Made by a program: the position numbers and the translations under genes | In this document: piece after piece, positions 25,275-32,865 of the stretch | Numbering within the stretch: the stretch's first letter is position 1 | Layout: each line of letters starts with the position of its first letter | The notes under the pieces: model-generated | The model's input: the letters and a program-made list of their open reading frames with translations, nothing else | The model's database searches: none | What the model was told of the DNA's origin: nothing | Source of the DNA: an uncultured Saprospiraceae bacterium | GTDB lineage: Bacteria > Bacteroidota > Bacteroidia > Chitinophagales > Saprospiraceae | DNA: 64,000 bases | Direction of reading: 5' to 3' | Assembly: GCA_937980645.1 (NCBI GenBank) | Contig: CALJPQ010000002.1 | Location: 62,001-126,000 of the forward strand

Positions 25275-26828
25275 TCAGGTGGCGGAGGCTTTTCGCATTC
25301 TGGGCTTGTAGATGGTGTTTTCCAAAGAGTCTAAGGCCATTTGCCAGAGGTCTTCGTAAGGAATGAGTTCGATATCGTGCGATTGGTTGGCGAAGTCTAA
25401 CGACACGCGCTTGAGCATCTTGACGTAGTTTTCAGCGTGTCGAATGACTGCGGCGCGGTGGAAGCCCACTTCGGGCATGACGAGCAGCATTTTGATGAAG
25501 CAGTTGCTGCGGTAGTTGTCGTCGCGCTTCAGATAGCGCGAAGTGTATTTTTTGATGGCCTCCATGCGGTCAATCACCGCGTCGTATTCTTTGGTTAGGA
25601 TGAGGTACAGGATGTGAAAGATGAGGATGGGGATATTCATCCCGCGCCGGTCTTTGGAAAAGATGGGCAGGTCGTTGAGGAAGCGCATGATTCGGATGCG
25701 GCTGATGACGGTTTCTGGTTGGTCGGGCTGAATGCGGCCAATCTGGATGAGGTAGAATAGGTAAGCTTCAAAGATTTTCCAGATTTGTCGAATGCCTTCG
25801 GGCAGACCGCCGAAACGCCGGTGCTTGACGGTGAGTTTGTACGTGCGATAAGCCTCCTGGTACTGACCTGAATGCAGTGCGAGCAGCAAGAAGAGCTCCT
25901 GGTACTTAAACCAGTTGAACGACCCCTGTTCGAGTAATTGTAGGCCGCGTTCGGCCGCCTGGCGGCCCTTTTCGTAGTCGCGCAGTTGCACGTAGCACAC
26001 CATTTCCTGGTACAGAAAGGCTTGCAGCGGTACGTTGGCTACGTAGTCTTTGGCGTCGAAGAAGCGGATGGCTTTGTCGCAGATTTCGATGGTTTTGCGG
26101 TAATCGTTGACGCTGGTGTGGATGATGATTTCGATGAGGCGGCCGGTGAAATGCAGGCGGTAGGTGTCGTACTTTTCGAGGGCTTCCGCTATCTGGTCAA
26201 AGTATTGCCGGGCCACTTTGGGCACGTCGTGTTTCGTGGATTTGTCGTTGATGTATCGGATGACCAGGTCGGTGTAGAGCTCTTCGGCCAAGTTTTCGTA
26301 GCGCAGTACGTCTTCTAGGAGCCTGACCTGTTCGCCGTATTGTTCGTACTTTTTGACATTCCCCTCGATAGAGCCGTAGTAGAGGCGCATGGCGCGCACC
26401 ATGTCTAAGGCCATGTCGGTGAAGTCGTAGCGCAGGGCCTGTTTTTGCACCTCTTCGGCCAGTTGCAGGGTAGCGCGATGGGCGTTTTTGCCCAGCAGGA
26501 TTTTGATGGCACCCCATTTTTTGCACAATTCAAAATAGGTGCGCTGGCGCGGGTTGTAGTGCGGCAGTTGCAGGTCAATGACGAGCAGCATTTGCACCAA
26601 GTAGTCGCGCAGTGCCTTTTTGATGCGCTGGTACGAAATGTTCGCGTCCGGGTTGTCCGGATACAGGGCTGCCATGGCTTGCTCGTCGGTGTCCACCTGG
26701 CCTTCGGAGACCAAGTCGTACAGTCGCATGGACAGCGGTCCGGGTTGTAATGCTTTGACAGTAAGCAGGGAAGCGGCTCGGAGTTTCTGCCTGGTAACGA
26801 TAGAAACCAATTCGCGGAGTTCGTGCAT
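25275..26828 (-). CDS. Helical-repeat protein of unknown function
   Basis: 517 residues, no signal peptide or membrane helix. Predicted almost entirely alpha-helical, with TPR-like helix pairs in the second half (LRDYEKGRQAAERGLQLLEQ, LALHSGQYQEAYRTYKLTVK). The N-terminus (LRELVSIVTRQKLRAASLL) is helical and basic. I do not recognise a family; similar long helical proteins occur in Saprospiraceae genomes, which is recollection and not a search. A TAGGTTTG promoter box lies upstream and a textbook terminator downstream, so it is an independent expressed gene. It could be a scaffold or regulator, but nothing in the sequence proves that. Confidence 0.75.
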   Translation of the reverse strand: MHELRELVSIVTRQKLRAASLLTVKALQPGPLSMRLYDLVSEGQVDTDEQAMAALYPDNPDANISYQRIKKALRDYLVQMLLVIDLQLPHYNPRQRTYFELCKKWGAIKILLGKNAHRATLQLAEEVQKQALRYDFTDMALDMVRAMRLYYGSIEGNVKKYEQYGEQVRLLEDVLRYENLAEELYTDLVIRYINDKSTKHDVPKVARQYFDQIAEALEKYDTYRLHFTGRLIEIIIHTSVNDYRKTIEICDKAIRFFDAKDYVANVPLQAFLYQEMVCYVQLRDYEKGRQAAERGLQLLEQGSFNWFKYQELFLLLALHSGQYQEAYRTYKLTVKHRRFGGLPEGIRQIWKIFEAYLFYLIQIGRIQPDQPETVISRIRIMRFLNDLPIFSKDRRGMNIPILIFHILYLILTKEYDAVIDRMEAIKKYTSRYLKRDDNYRSNCFIKMLLVMPEVGFHRAAVIRHAENYVKMLKRVSLDFANQSHDIELIPYEDLWQMALDSLENTIYKPRMRKASAT

Positions 26829-26880
26829 GTTGGGCGCCGTTTGGGAAGGCGGAGCGAGTAAAAGGAAGATTGTTCGGCAA

Positions 26881-26888
26881 CAAACCTA
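26881..26888 (-). promoter_or_regulatory. TAGGTTTG promoter box
   Basis: Minus-strand TAnnTTTG match about 53 bases before the ATG at 26828. Confidence 0.4.
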
Positions 26889-26988
26889 CGGCATTCCCTC
26901 AAATCTCGTTCCGTAATCCGTTGGGGCGGCCCTACAGGGGGCTAAAAGGCCGACAGCGACCCACAGACAAGGTCAGGCGCCCAAAATT

Positions 26989-27096
26989 TTACACGCCCGT
27001 AATGTCAATAATGATGACCGAATGAACGACCGACAGTTGGGTGTTAGTAGCGGGCGCAGCAGCGCTAACGAGTGAATTGTTGTTCAGGTGTGCCAT
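26989..27096 (-). CDS. Possible 35-residue peptide
   Basis: ATG to TAA, 35 codons: begins MAHLNNNSLVSAAAPAT and ends VVHSVIIIDITGV. The first half is Ser/Ala/Asn-rich, the end is hydrophobic. There is no cysteine, so it is not an obvious lanthipeptide precursor. The bases just before the ATG (GCGAGGTCATC) contain an AGG that could act as a weak ribosome-binding site, and this same segment is the inner arm of a perfect 8-bp hairpin (27100-27134). That arrangement could block translation until the hairpin opens. No nearby gene explains it. It may be chance; confidence is low. Confidence 0.3.
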   Translation of the reverse strand: MAHLNNNSLVSAAAPATNTQLSVVHSVIIIDITGV

Positions 27097-27188
27097 GATG
27101 ACCTCGCGTTTTTTTGTTGCGTGTTTGCGAGGTCAAAAGTCCAGGCACCCTACTCCTGATGAAGGGACAGTTATGCACTCTCGTTAGC
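27064..27188. repeat. Nested inverted repeats around the small-ORF start
   Basis: Outer pair: GCTAACGAG at 27064-27072 and CTCGTTAGC at 27180-27188, perfect 9 bp, 107 bases apart. Inner pair: GACCTCGC at 27100-27107 and GCGAGGTC at 27127-27134, perfect 8 bp, 19-base loop. The small ORF's start codon (27094-27096) lies between outer and inner left arms. Confidence 0.5.
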
Positions 27189-27190
27189 GA

Positions 27191-27263
27191 AGTTTTTTCA
27201 GATTTTTTTTGATTTTTTTTAAATTAAAAAATTGATTTTCAATTTTTTAAATTTTTAAAATTC
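27191..27263. terminator. AT-rich tract with 12-bp dyad, possible bidirectional terminator
   Basis: Almost pure A/T. TTAAAAAATTGA (27224-27235) and TCAATTTTTTAA (27239-27250) form a perfect stem with a 3-base loop, with long T-runs on both sides. Strikingly different in composition from the GC-rich surroundings. Confidence 0.4.
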
Positions 27264-27459
27264 AAGGCCAAAAATGCGTTTCAACTGGCGATTTGAAAGG
27301 GCCGAAATGCCCTGTTTTTGCGCTTTTTGAAGTAGTTTTTGAGGCCCTCCTGGAGGCGTTCCTCGTAGCCTGAGGGCGAGTTGACCTATGCCTTCTGACC
27401 TGCTCTGTTGGTTGAGGCGATATTTTACCTCGCTGACCTTACGCAAGGCTGCTACGAGG

Positions 27460-27700
27460 CAAACGGTTAAAAAAACGCAGAGGGCGCGGAGAGCCACAGA
27501 GGTATTTCCCTCTACGTTTCTCTGCGTCCTCTGCGGTGAGAAAAGGCAATCTCAGGGCTTATGGACACTCAATCATGTGTGGTATTGGTGGAGCTTAGCC
27601 ACGAATGCACGGATGGGATGCGGCATCTCCCGTCAGGAGATGTCGCATCTGGTTTTTTAGGCTGCTGAGGGGTAAGAGGTTAAAAAAACGCAGCGTTTTT
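27460..27700. repeat. Degenerate dispersed-repeat-like sequence
   Basis: Contains CGCAGAGGGCGCGGAGAGCC, then CTCTGCGTCCTCTGCGGTGA about 50 bases later, and AGCCACGAATGCACGGATG near 27597. These strings resemble widely scattered intergenic sequences in Bacteroidota and Cyanobacteria (the CTCTGCGTTCTCTGCGGTG and CACGAATGCACGAATG types). GTTAAAAAAACGCAG occurs twice, at 27466-27480 and 27679-27693. The resemblance is from memory. Confidence 0.45.
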
Positions 27701-27779
27701 TCTCGGCGCTTCTAGCAACACCTGCGTTCCGCGCTTCGTAGCCTGCGCGGAGAGGCCGCTCGTCGTCCGCGCTATTTGC

Positions 27780-28601
27780 TCACAGCTTTTGCAGCTGCAA
27801 CATCTCGCGGTTTTCGATATAGGGCGAACGTACGCGGCGCAGGAGGAACTTCTCGCCGTCCACCGACTCTATCACAGCACCTTCCTGCCAGGGTTTGCCG
27901 CTGCGCAGGGTCTCGCGTGCCGCGTCGTACAGTATGGCGTGTGCTTCGGCTAAACTCTTGGGTGTGCGCACAATCTCCAAGTCTAGCATCCCGAAGTCGT
28001 CCAGCCCGTAGGTGTAGGCGCAGCTGAGGCCGTCCAGTTGAAACATGCCGAAATAGACCCAGCAATACAGTGGCAGCTCGTCGCGATTCATCTGCCGGGC
28101 GGCCTCTAGAAAAAAGTCGCGCGAGTGCAGCAGGTAATGGCGCGGCAGATAAATGCCGTAGGCGCGGGTATTTTCCAGCAGAGCGGCAGCCACGCGCGTG
28201 TAGGCTTTATACACAGTTACTGGGGCCTGACCCGCCCCCACGACGGCAAGGGTCAGTTGGGCTTGATGTCGCGGTGCTTCTTCGCGCGCTGTGCCCCACA
28301 GCCAGGCACCCTCTGCAGCCGAGCGTACTTCAGCAGGCGCCATGGGGTAATTCACATACTGCACCACCACCGTAAGGCCACCCGAGTACAGGGTCATTTT
28401 CTTGTCGCCCAACTGGGACGAGTCCACGACGAAGCCCCAGTCCTTGCGTAGGGCCGGCAATAGCGCGTGAAAATCAGGCGCTTTGGCCTCCCGCAGCAGC
28501 ACCACACCCGAAACCGCACGCATCGGCACCGCGGTTTGGGCAACAGCCGCCTGAACGACGCCAAAAAGAAAAGCAAATAAAAAACAGGTTATTCTGGACA
28601 T
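27780..28601 (-). CDS. DUF4261-like exported protein
   Basis: 273 residues from the ATG at 28601, which opens a signal peptide (MSRITCFLFAFLFGVVQAAV). The mature part resembles DUF4261: VVLLREAKAPDFHALLPALRKDW and GGLTVVVQYVNYPMAPAEV at the front, ALLENTRAYGIYLPRHYLLH in the middle, and LYCWVYFGMFQLDGLSCAYT then GLDDFGMLDLEIV near the end. DUF4261 proteins have no defined function and are usually cytoplasmic in other phyla, so an exported version is a little unusual. It is the last gene of a four-gene minus-strand group and is separated from the previous one by a palindromic element. Confidence 0.65.
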   Translation of the reverse strand: MSRITCFLFAFLFGVVQAAVAQTAVPMRAVSGVVLLREAKAPDFHALLPALRKDWGFVVDSSQLGDKKMTLYSGGLTVVVQYVNYPMAPAEVRSAAEGAWLWGTAREEAPRHQAQLTLAVVGAGQAPVTVYKAYTRVAAALLENTRAYGIYLPRHYLLHSRDFFLEAARQMNRDELPLYCWVYFGMFQLDGLSCAYTYGLDDFGMLDLEIVRTPKSLAEAHAILYDAARETLRSGKPWQEGAVIESVDGEKFLLRRVRSPYIENREMLQLQKL

Positions 28602-28626
28602 AAAAAATGGTTTTTTACATCGTACC

Positions 28627-28644
28627 GGCCAAACTTGTTTGGCC
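28627..28644. repeat. Palindromic element, copy 1
   Basis: GGCCAAACTTGTTTGGCC: perfect 8-bp arms around TT, or a 7-bp stem with a CTTG tetraloop. It lies between the DUF4261 start and the stop of the DoxX/thioredoxin gene. Confidence 0.65.
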
Positions 28645-28655
28645 ACCCCCAATCG

Positions 28656-30179
28656 CTACTGCTGAAACCGCCTCAGCAGTGCGTCCGGTGTCGGCAGGTG
28701 CCGCCAGTGGTACATGCCTACCACCGCGCCATCGCGCCAGATGACTAAGCCCGGGTTAGAGCGAATGATGGTCTTAAGCAGCTTGTCGTCGGCGTGATAA
28801 AACGGATAATCGGCGCCCACATTGCGGCGGAAATCTTCGGCGGCTTCCGTATCCTGGAATGTGTTGACGGCATAGACCTTCCAGCCCTCTTTTTGGGCCG
28901 CCTGGGCCAGTGCATTGATCTGATTGCGGAAAAGGTCGCCGTACCAGGCTTCGGGCACGAAGGCCTCGCGCGTTTCCTTGCGCGGCGTTACTTCCGCCAC
29001 GCGGGGCTGAAGCACCACCGAGTCGGCGCTGATACGCAGCGTATCGTAGGCCCACGTGGTATCCTGCACGATGAGCGTTTCGGTGGTCTTTTTGCCGTAC
29101 AGTTTATAGGCCACAATCATCAGCGAGTAGCCCGGCTCTTGCAGGATGTCTTCGGTAACGTCGCCGTCTTCGCTTTCGATCATGAAATCGCTGATTTTCG
29201 TCTCCTGTACCTCAACGCGCTTGCCGTCAATTTCTACGAATGGTTCGGTCTTGATCTGGTCCTTCACCTTCCAGCCTTCGCTTTTGGGGTATTTTTCCAT
29301 GACTTCCTTGAAGCGCGACATCGGGATCATGACTTTCTCTACCTTACCCGTGTTGGTGTTTTCCATTACCCAGCCAATGATCTCGACATTAGCGCGTGCC
29401 TTTTCTTCCAGTGCCTTACGCTCGCGTACGTTGGTGCCCACTTTAAAGGGCCGAAAGTCCACAACGGGCAGGTTGTAGTAAGTGCTGTACCAGCAGAAGA
29501 GCAGCGAAAACAGCGCCACGGTGCCCGTCAGCAGGCGTCGGCTGCGCATTGTGAAAATCTGGTGCATCTGCCGGCTGCGGAACAAGAAGATGAGAGCCGG
29601 CACCAGCAAAAAGACGTCTTTGAAGAACGATACCTTCGGGTCCAGCTTGATGAAATCGCCAAAGCAGCCGCAGTCGGTTACGCGCATTTGCGTTTTCACA
29701 TACGGTCCCCACCTGGCGAAATCGAAAAAGTTAGCCTCGGGCGGCACGAAGCCGGTCAGGTAGGTGAAGCCGGTCAGAAAGGTAAAGAACAACAGCACCA
29801 AAAAGAACAGCCACGCCGTCAGGCTGCGCAAGTAGCCCAGTACCAGCATAAAGCCTAGGGCAATTTCGAGCACAATCATGACGATGGAAAACCCGGCGCT
29901 GTATTGGGCCAGGGCCGGGAAGAGCGGTGCAAGGCCGGCGAAAACATTTTGCAGGCCACCAAAAGTACTTTCGAAGGCGGTGAAATAATCTTCCATTTTG
30001 TACGCCGTGCCGATGGGGTCAATGGCCTTAACGGCGCCAGAGAAGATGAACCACACGCCGCAGAAGTATTGCAGGAAGCTGACCAATACGTTTTGCGTGC
30101 GCCGCAGTCGGTGCGTTACAAAGGTGAGCGCAGCAGCAATAAGGGCAAAAGCCAGGATGAGCGAGCTCAGGGATGTCAT
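28656..30179 (-). CDS. BT_3928-like DoxX/MauE membrane protein with C-terminal thioredoxin-like domain
   Basis: 507 residues from the ATG at 30179. The N-terminal third has about six helices with the DoxX/MauE pattern (FLQYFCGVWFIFSGAVKAID, VMIVLEIALGFMLVLGY, LFFLVLLFFTFLTGFTYL) and TDCGCFGD, a cysteine pair typical of MauE-like proteins. A further helix near residue 250 leads to a periplasmic region ending in a thioredoxin-like fold (EAWYGDLFRNQINALAQAAQ to FYHADDKLLKTIIRSNPGLV) without an obvious CxxC. Bacteroidota carry this fusion beside a DUF1599 gene, as here. A redox or cofactor-related envelope role is inferred. Confidence 0.8.
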   Translation of the reverse strand: MTSLSSLILAFALIAAALTFVTHRLRRTQNVLVSFLQYFCGVWFIFSGAVKAIDPIGTAYKMEDYFTAFESTFGGLQNVFAGLAPLFPALAQYSAGFSIVMIVLEIALGFMLVLGYLRSLTAWLFFLVLLFFTFLTGFTYLTGFVPPEANFFDFARWGPYVKTQMRVTDCGCFGDFIKLDPKVSFFKDVFLLVPALIFLFRSRQMHQIFTMRSRRLLTGTVALFSLLFCWYSTYYNLPVVDFRPFKVGTNVRERKALEEKARANVEIIGWVMENTNTGKVEKVMIPMSRFKEVMEKYPKSEGWKVKDQIKTEPFVEIDGKRVEVQETKISDFMIESEDGDVTEDILQEPGYSLMIVAYKLYGKKTTETLIVQDTTWAYDTLRISADSVVLQPRVAEVTPRKETREAFVPEAWYGDLFRNQINALAQAAQKEGWKVYAVNTFQDTEAAEDFRRNVGADYPFYHADDKLLKTIIRSNPGLVIWRDGAVVGMYHWRHLPTPDALLRRFQQ

Positions 30180-30336
30180 AACGTGGGCAGTTAGCTTTAG
30201 ATGAAAAGACGCTGCAAAAAAAGGCATTTCGGTAACTTCGGAGTAGTGCTGGCCGCAGACCTGATACAGAGAGAGTGCGCAGGAGGCGTATTATACCCAC
30301 CCTTGCGCACTCTCTTACAAAAGTATTCAGGTGTCT

Positions 30337-30723
30337 CTAATCTTTTTTCACTTCTTCGCCTTTGAACGTGTAGTGAATGTTGTCCTGACCGGTTTTTATC
30401 CATACCATTTTTCCACTAACAGTGCTTCCACTGACGTTGCCTTCCCATTCCATTTTACCTTCGGTTTCGCTAGTGAGGGTAAATTGGAAATTACCTTTAT
30501 CGTCTAAGGTATAGGCGGCGTCGCTGAAGCCCCACTTGATACATTCGTCGTTTGTTACTCGTCCGTTTTCGAACATCATCATTTCGGTACCTTCTAATTG
30601 TCCACCCGTGTAATTTTCGATTTTGAAGGTGCGTCCGTCTAGCGAGACCTTACCTTGCGGCGCAGTTTGAGAGGTGCAGCCCAGTGCTGCGAAGAGCAGC
30701 ACGCAAACGAATGCTTTATTCAT
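30337..30723 (-). CDS. Small lipoprotein
   Basis: 128 residues from the ATG at 30723. Signal peptide and lipobox MNKAFVCVLLFAALGC, then a compact beta-rich domain (GKVSLDGRTFKIENYTGGQL, AAYTLDDKGNFQFTLTSE, GNVSGSTVSGKMVWIKTG). The pattern of short strands with GxVSGxTVSGKM resembles META- or lipocalin-like small lipoproteins, but I cannot name the family. A longer in-frame reading to 31098 runs antisense-like through the DUF1599 gene's 3' end and is not real. Base composition is more AT-rich than its neighbours. Confidence 0.7.
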   Translation of the reverse strand: MNKAFVCVLLFAALGCTSQTAPQGKVSLDGRTFKIENYTGGQLEGTEMMMFENGRVTNDECIKWGFSDAAYTLDDKGNFQFTLTSETEGKMEWEGNVSGSTVSGKMVWIKTGQDNIHYTFKGEEVKKD

Positions 30724-30905
30724 AACAACAGAGTTTAGGTGAAAAGATCGAGGGATGGTTCTGGGGGTGAAGACTTTCGTGAGAATTGCCCGGGCGGGTA
30801 GTAAGTAAGCGTGATGTGGCTGGAGTGCAGTGGATGAGGAGGATGCAGGCGGGTAGGCTCTGACCGTTTGTAAGGTGGTATTTAGCTCGAGCAGGGCTTG
30901 GTGGG

Positions 30906-31460
30906 TTACGGAGTCGGGAGGGGAGTATCTTCCTTGAGGCGGATGAGCGCAAAAGCGGCGTAGTTGAGGATGTCGCGGTAGTTGGCTTCCAGCCCTTCGG
31001 AGGCAAGGGTTAGGCCGGCGTTGTCTTCGATTTGCTTGATGCGCAGGATTTTTTGCAGGATGAGGTCGGTCATGCTGCTGACGCGCATGAGGCGCCAAGC
31101 TTCGGCGTAGTCGTGGTTTTTGGCGCGCAGCAAGCGTATGTTTTCCTCAATGTGGTGGTCGTATCGTTTTGCCACTTCGTCTTCGTCCATCTCCAGCGGA
31201 GCGTCGGCGGGCAATTCCAGCTGGATGAGCGCCAGTACGCAGTAGTTGAGGATGCCCATGTACTCGCTTTCCATGCTGTCGCTCACTTTTTGGTGCCCGC
31301 ATTCTTCGATGTTTCGGATGCGCAGCGCCTTGATGTAAATCTGGTCAGTGATGCTCGATGGCCGCAGAATGCGCCATGCCGTGCCGTAGTCGTGCATTTT
31401 CTGGACAAACACAGCGCGGCACTGCTTCACCACTGCGCGAAATTGTTGTTCGGTATCCAT
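30906..31460 (-). CDS. DUF1599 protein with internal duplication
   Basis: 184 residues, cytoplasmic. Two homologous halves are visible: VFVQKMHDYGTAWRILRPSS with ITDQIYIKALRIRNIEE, and RLLRAKNHDYAEAWRLMRVS with MTDLILQKILRIKQIED. Each half ends in an S/N-x-x-DILNYxxxALIxL pattern (EYMGILNYCVLALIQL, NYRDILNYAAFALIRL). The HDYxxAWR motif is the DUF1599 signature; the family has been linked to nucleotide modification contexts. In Bacteroidota it commonly sits beside the BT_3928-like gene; here one lipoprotein gene lies between. A TATCTTTG box precedes it by about 35 bases. Confidence 0.85.
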   Translation of the reverse strand: MDTEQQFRAVVKQCRAVFVQKMHDYGTAWRILRPSSITDQIYIKALRIRNIEECGHQKVSDSMESEYMGILNYCVLALIQLELPADAPLEMDEDEVAKRYDHHIEENIRLLRAKNHDYAEAWRLMRVSSMTDLILQKILRIKQIEDNAGLTLASEGLEANYRDILNYAAFALIRLKEDTPLPTP

Positions 31461-31472
31461 CTCGAGTAGCGG

Positions 31473-31488
31473 CCAAACGTGTTTGGCT
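31473..31488. repeat. Palindromic element, copy 2
   Basis: GCCAAAC-GT-GTTTGGC, perfect 7-bp arms, preceded by GTAGCG as in copy 4. It lies between the DUF1599 start and its TATCTTTG box, that is, in the 5' leader. Confidence 0.6.
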
Positions 31489-31494
31489 TGCTGG

Positions 31495-31502
31495 CAAAGA
31501 TA
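31495..31502 (-). promoter_or_regulatory. TATCTTTG promoter of the DUF1599 group
   Basis: Minus-strand TAnnTTTG match; transcription would begin within or next to palindromic copy 2, about 25-30 bases before the ATG at 31460. Confidence 0.45.
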
Positions 31503-31608
31503 GACAAGAAGCGTCGAATAGGTGCTCTTTTCTGAATTTTCGTGGTTCCTTTTGGCTATGTCTGTAGATTGTTTATTATACGAGGCTGGCGGATACGAAG
31601 CAAGGCCT

Positions 31609-32835
31609 TCATTCTACCCGTGCCCGGAAGGTGCCGTCGGCCAATTGGGTTTCTATCACATCGCCGGGTTGGGCGTCCTGGACGGATGTTACAGCGCGTC
31701 CATTTTTTCGCGTGAGGCTGAAGCCACGGCGCAGGGCGGCGTTGGGGTGTAGCGCCAGGCATAAAGCTTCGGCGCGTTGCAGGTGGTCGTGGGCGCGGCG
31801 CAGCATCTGGTGTGCGAGGGTGGGCAGGGTTTGTTCGGCGTAGGCGAGTTGCTGCCGGGCGCTGCGCAGGTGCGTTTGGGTGGCCCATTGGGCAGCGGTC
31901 TCCCAGTGTGTCAGTTGAAGATGCTGCTGGTGCAGGTGCTGTTGGGTACATTCGCGCACCTGTTCGGCCTGCTCGACCAGGGCGCTTTCAAAGAAGAGGT
32001 TGTGCTGTATGAGGTAGTCCGCCACGGCAGTGGGGGTTTTCAGAGCGGCGTAGGCCACGCGGTCGAGCACTGTTTCGTCGGTTTCATGGCCTATGCCGGT
32101 CAGCAGCGGGAGGGGCAGCAGGGCAGCGGCTTGGCAAACGCTCAAGGCGTCGAAGCCGCTCAGGTCGAGCCGCGCGCCGCCGCCGCGTAGCACGACAGCG
32201 CAGTCGAAGGCTTGGGCCTGTTGACTCACCTGCTGGAGCGCTTGCAGGAATTCTGCCTCCAAGTTTTCGCCCTGTACGGCCGTGGAGAACAGGCGCAGCT
32301 GAAAGGCAAAGCCAAACGGGTTTTGCCGCAAATGTTCCTGGAAATCTTGCAACCCGGCGGCGCCTTCAGAAGAGATGACCGCAATCCGCTGCAGCACGCG
32401 GGGCAGTGGCAGTGAGCGGTTGCGCTCCAGAAGCCCCGCCTCTTCCAATTTTTTCAGCGTCTGGCGGCGCTGGAGCTCGAGCCGACCGATGGTGTAGGCC
32501 GGATCGGCATCGAAGACGATAAGCTTGAGGCCATAGCGCTCGTGGAAATCCACGCGCACCTGCAGGCGCACCTCACGGCCCTCGCACAGGGCCTCATCTA
32601 TGGCCCGGCCCAACTGCAGGCGCAACTGCCGGTACTGGCGTTGCCACACAATGGCAGCGGCCTGGGCAACGACGACGTCCTCCTCGCCTTCGCCCTTTTG
32701 TACCAGGTCTAAGAAGATATGCCCCCGCGATTCAGTTACCTGAGCAATTTCCGCCGTTATCCAGACGGCCTCGGGAAAATTAAGCGCCAGGGCATACCGA
32801 ATGTGCGCGTTCAAATCCAGTAAACTATACGTCAT
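31609..32835 (-). CDS. xseA: Exodeoxyribonuclease VII large subunit
   Basis: 408 residues. N-terminal OB-fold (about 1-100: YSLLDLNAHIRYALALNFPE AV, then WITAEIAQVTESRGHIFLDL), a linker AYTIGRLELQRRQTLKKLEE, then the catalytic core LQRIAVISSEGAAGLQDFQE, DCAVVLRGGGARLDLSGFD and LLTGIGHETDETVLDRVAY, and a long helical C-terminus (about 270-370). These are the standard XseA motifs. The enzyme degrades single-stranded DNA together with several copies of XseB. No xseB is adjacent: the 148 bases after the stop contain only the next gene's leader. Confidence 0.93.
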   Translation of the reverse strand: MTYSLLDLNAHIRYALALNFPEAVWITAEIAQVTESRGHIFLDLVQKGEGEEDVVVAQAAAIVWQRQYRQLRLQLGRAIDEALCEGREVRLQVRVDFHERYGLKLIVFDADPAYTIGRLELQRRQTLKKLEEAGLLERNRSLPLPRVLQRIAVISSEGAAGLQDFQEHLRQNPFGFAFQLRLFSTAVQGENLEAEFLQALQQVSQQAQAFDCAVVLRGGGARLDLSGFDALSVCQAAALLPLPLLTGIGHETDETVLDRVAYAALKTPTAVADYLIQHNLFFESALVEQAEQVRECTQQHLHQQHLQLTHWETAAQWATQTHLRSARQQLAYAEQTLPTLAHQMLRRAHDHLQRAEALCLALHPNAALRRGFSLTRKNGRAVTSVQDAQPGDVIETQLADGTFRARVE

Positions 32836-32844
32836 ATCTGTACC

Positions 32845-32862
32845 CGCCGAACTTGTTTGGCG
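32845..32862. repeat. Palindromic element, copy 3
   Basis: CGCCGAACTTGTTTGGCG: arms CGCCGAAC and GTTTGGCG with one mismatch. It lies in the 30 bases between the xseA start and the phosphoesterase stop. Confidence 0.6.
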
Positions 32863-32865
32863 AGC

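Larger units (their letters stand above)
26829..27779. other. 951-base gene-poor region
   Basis: Longest stretch in the window without an ordinary gene. In order it holds the TAGGTTTG promoter of the minus-strand gene at 26881, a 35-codon minus-strand ORF (26989-27096) with nested inverted repeats, an AT-rich tract with a perfect 12-bp dyad (27191-27263), and degenerate repeat-like sequence (about 27460-27700). An 80-codon minus-strand frame at 27255-27497 starts inside the repeat-like sequence and ends at the AT tract; I do not call it a gene. Confidence 0.6.

Noticed and set aside
27255..27497. 80-codon minus-strand frame ending at the AT-rich tract
   Set aside because: Its first codons are the translation of the dispersed-repeat-like sequence and it has no promoter or homologous look; it could be a remnant, but evidence is too thin.
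27460..27700. CRISPR array
   Set aside because: Only two copies of a 15-base word with unrelated spacing of about 200 bases; no regular repeat-spacer pattern here or elsewhere in the window.
28794..29858. 354-codon plus-strand frame
   Set aside because: Entirely antisense to the DoxX/thioredoxin gene, whose membrane helices and motifs are clear.
30724..31098. In-frame upstream extension of the small lipoprotein
   Set aside because: It would run into the DUF1599 coding sequence and places 125 low-complexity residues before a perfect lipoprotein signal peptide.
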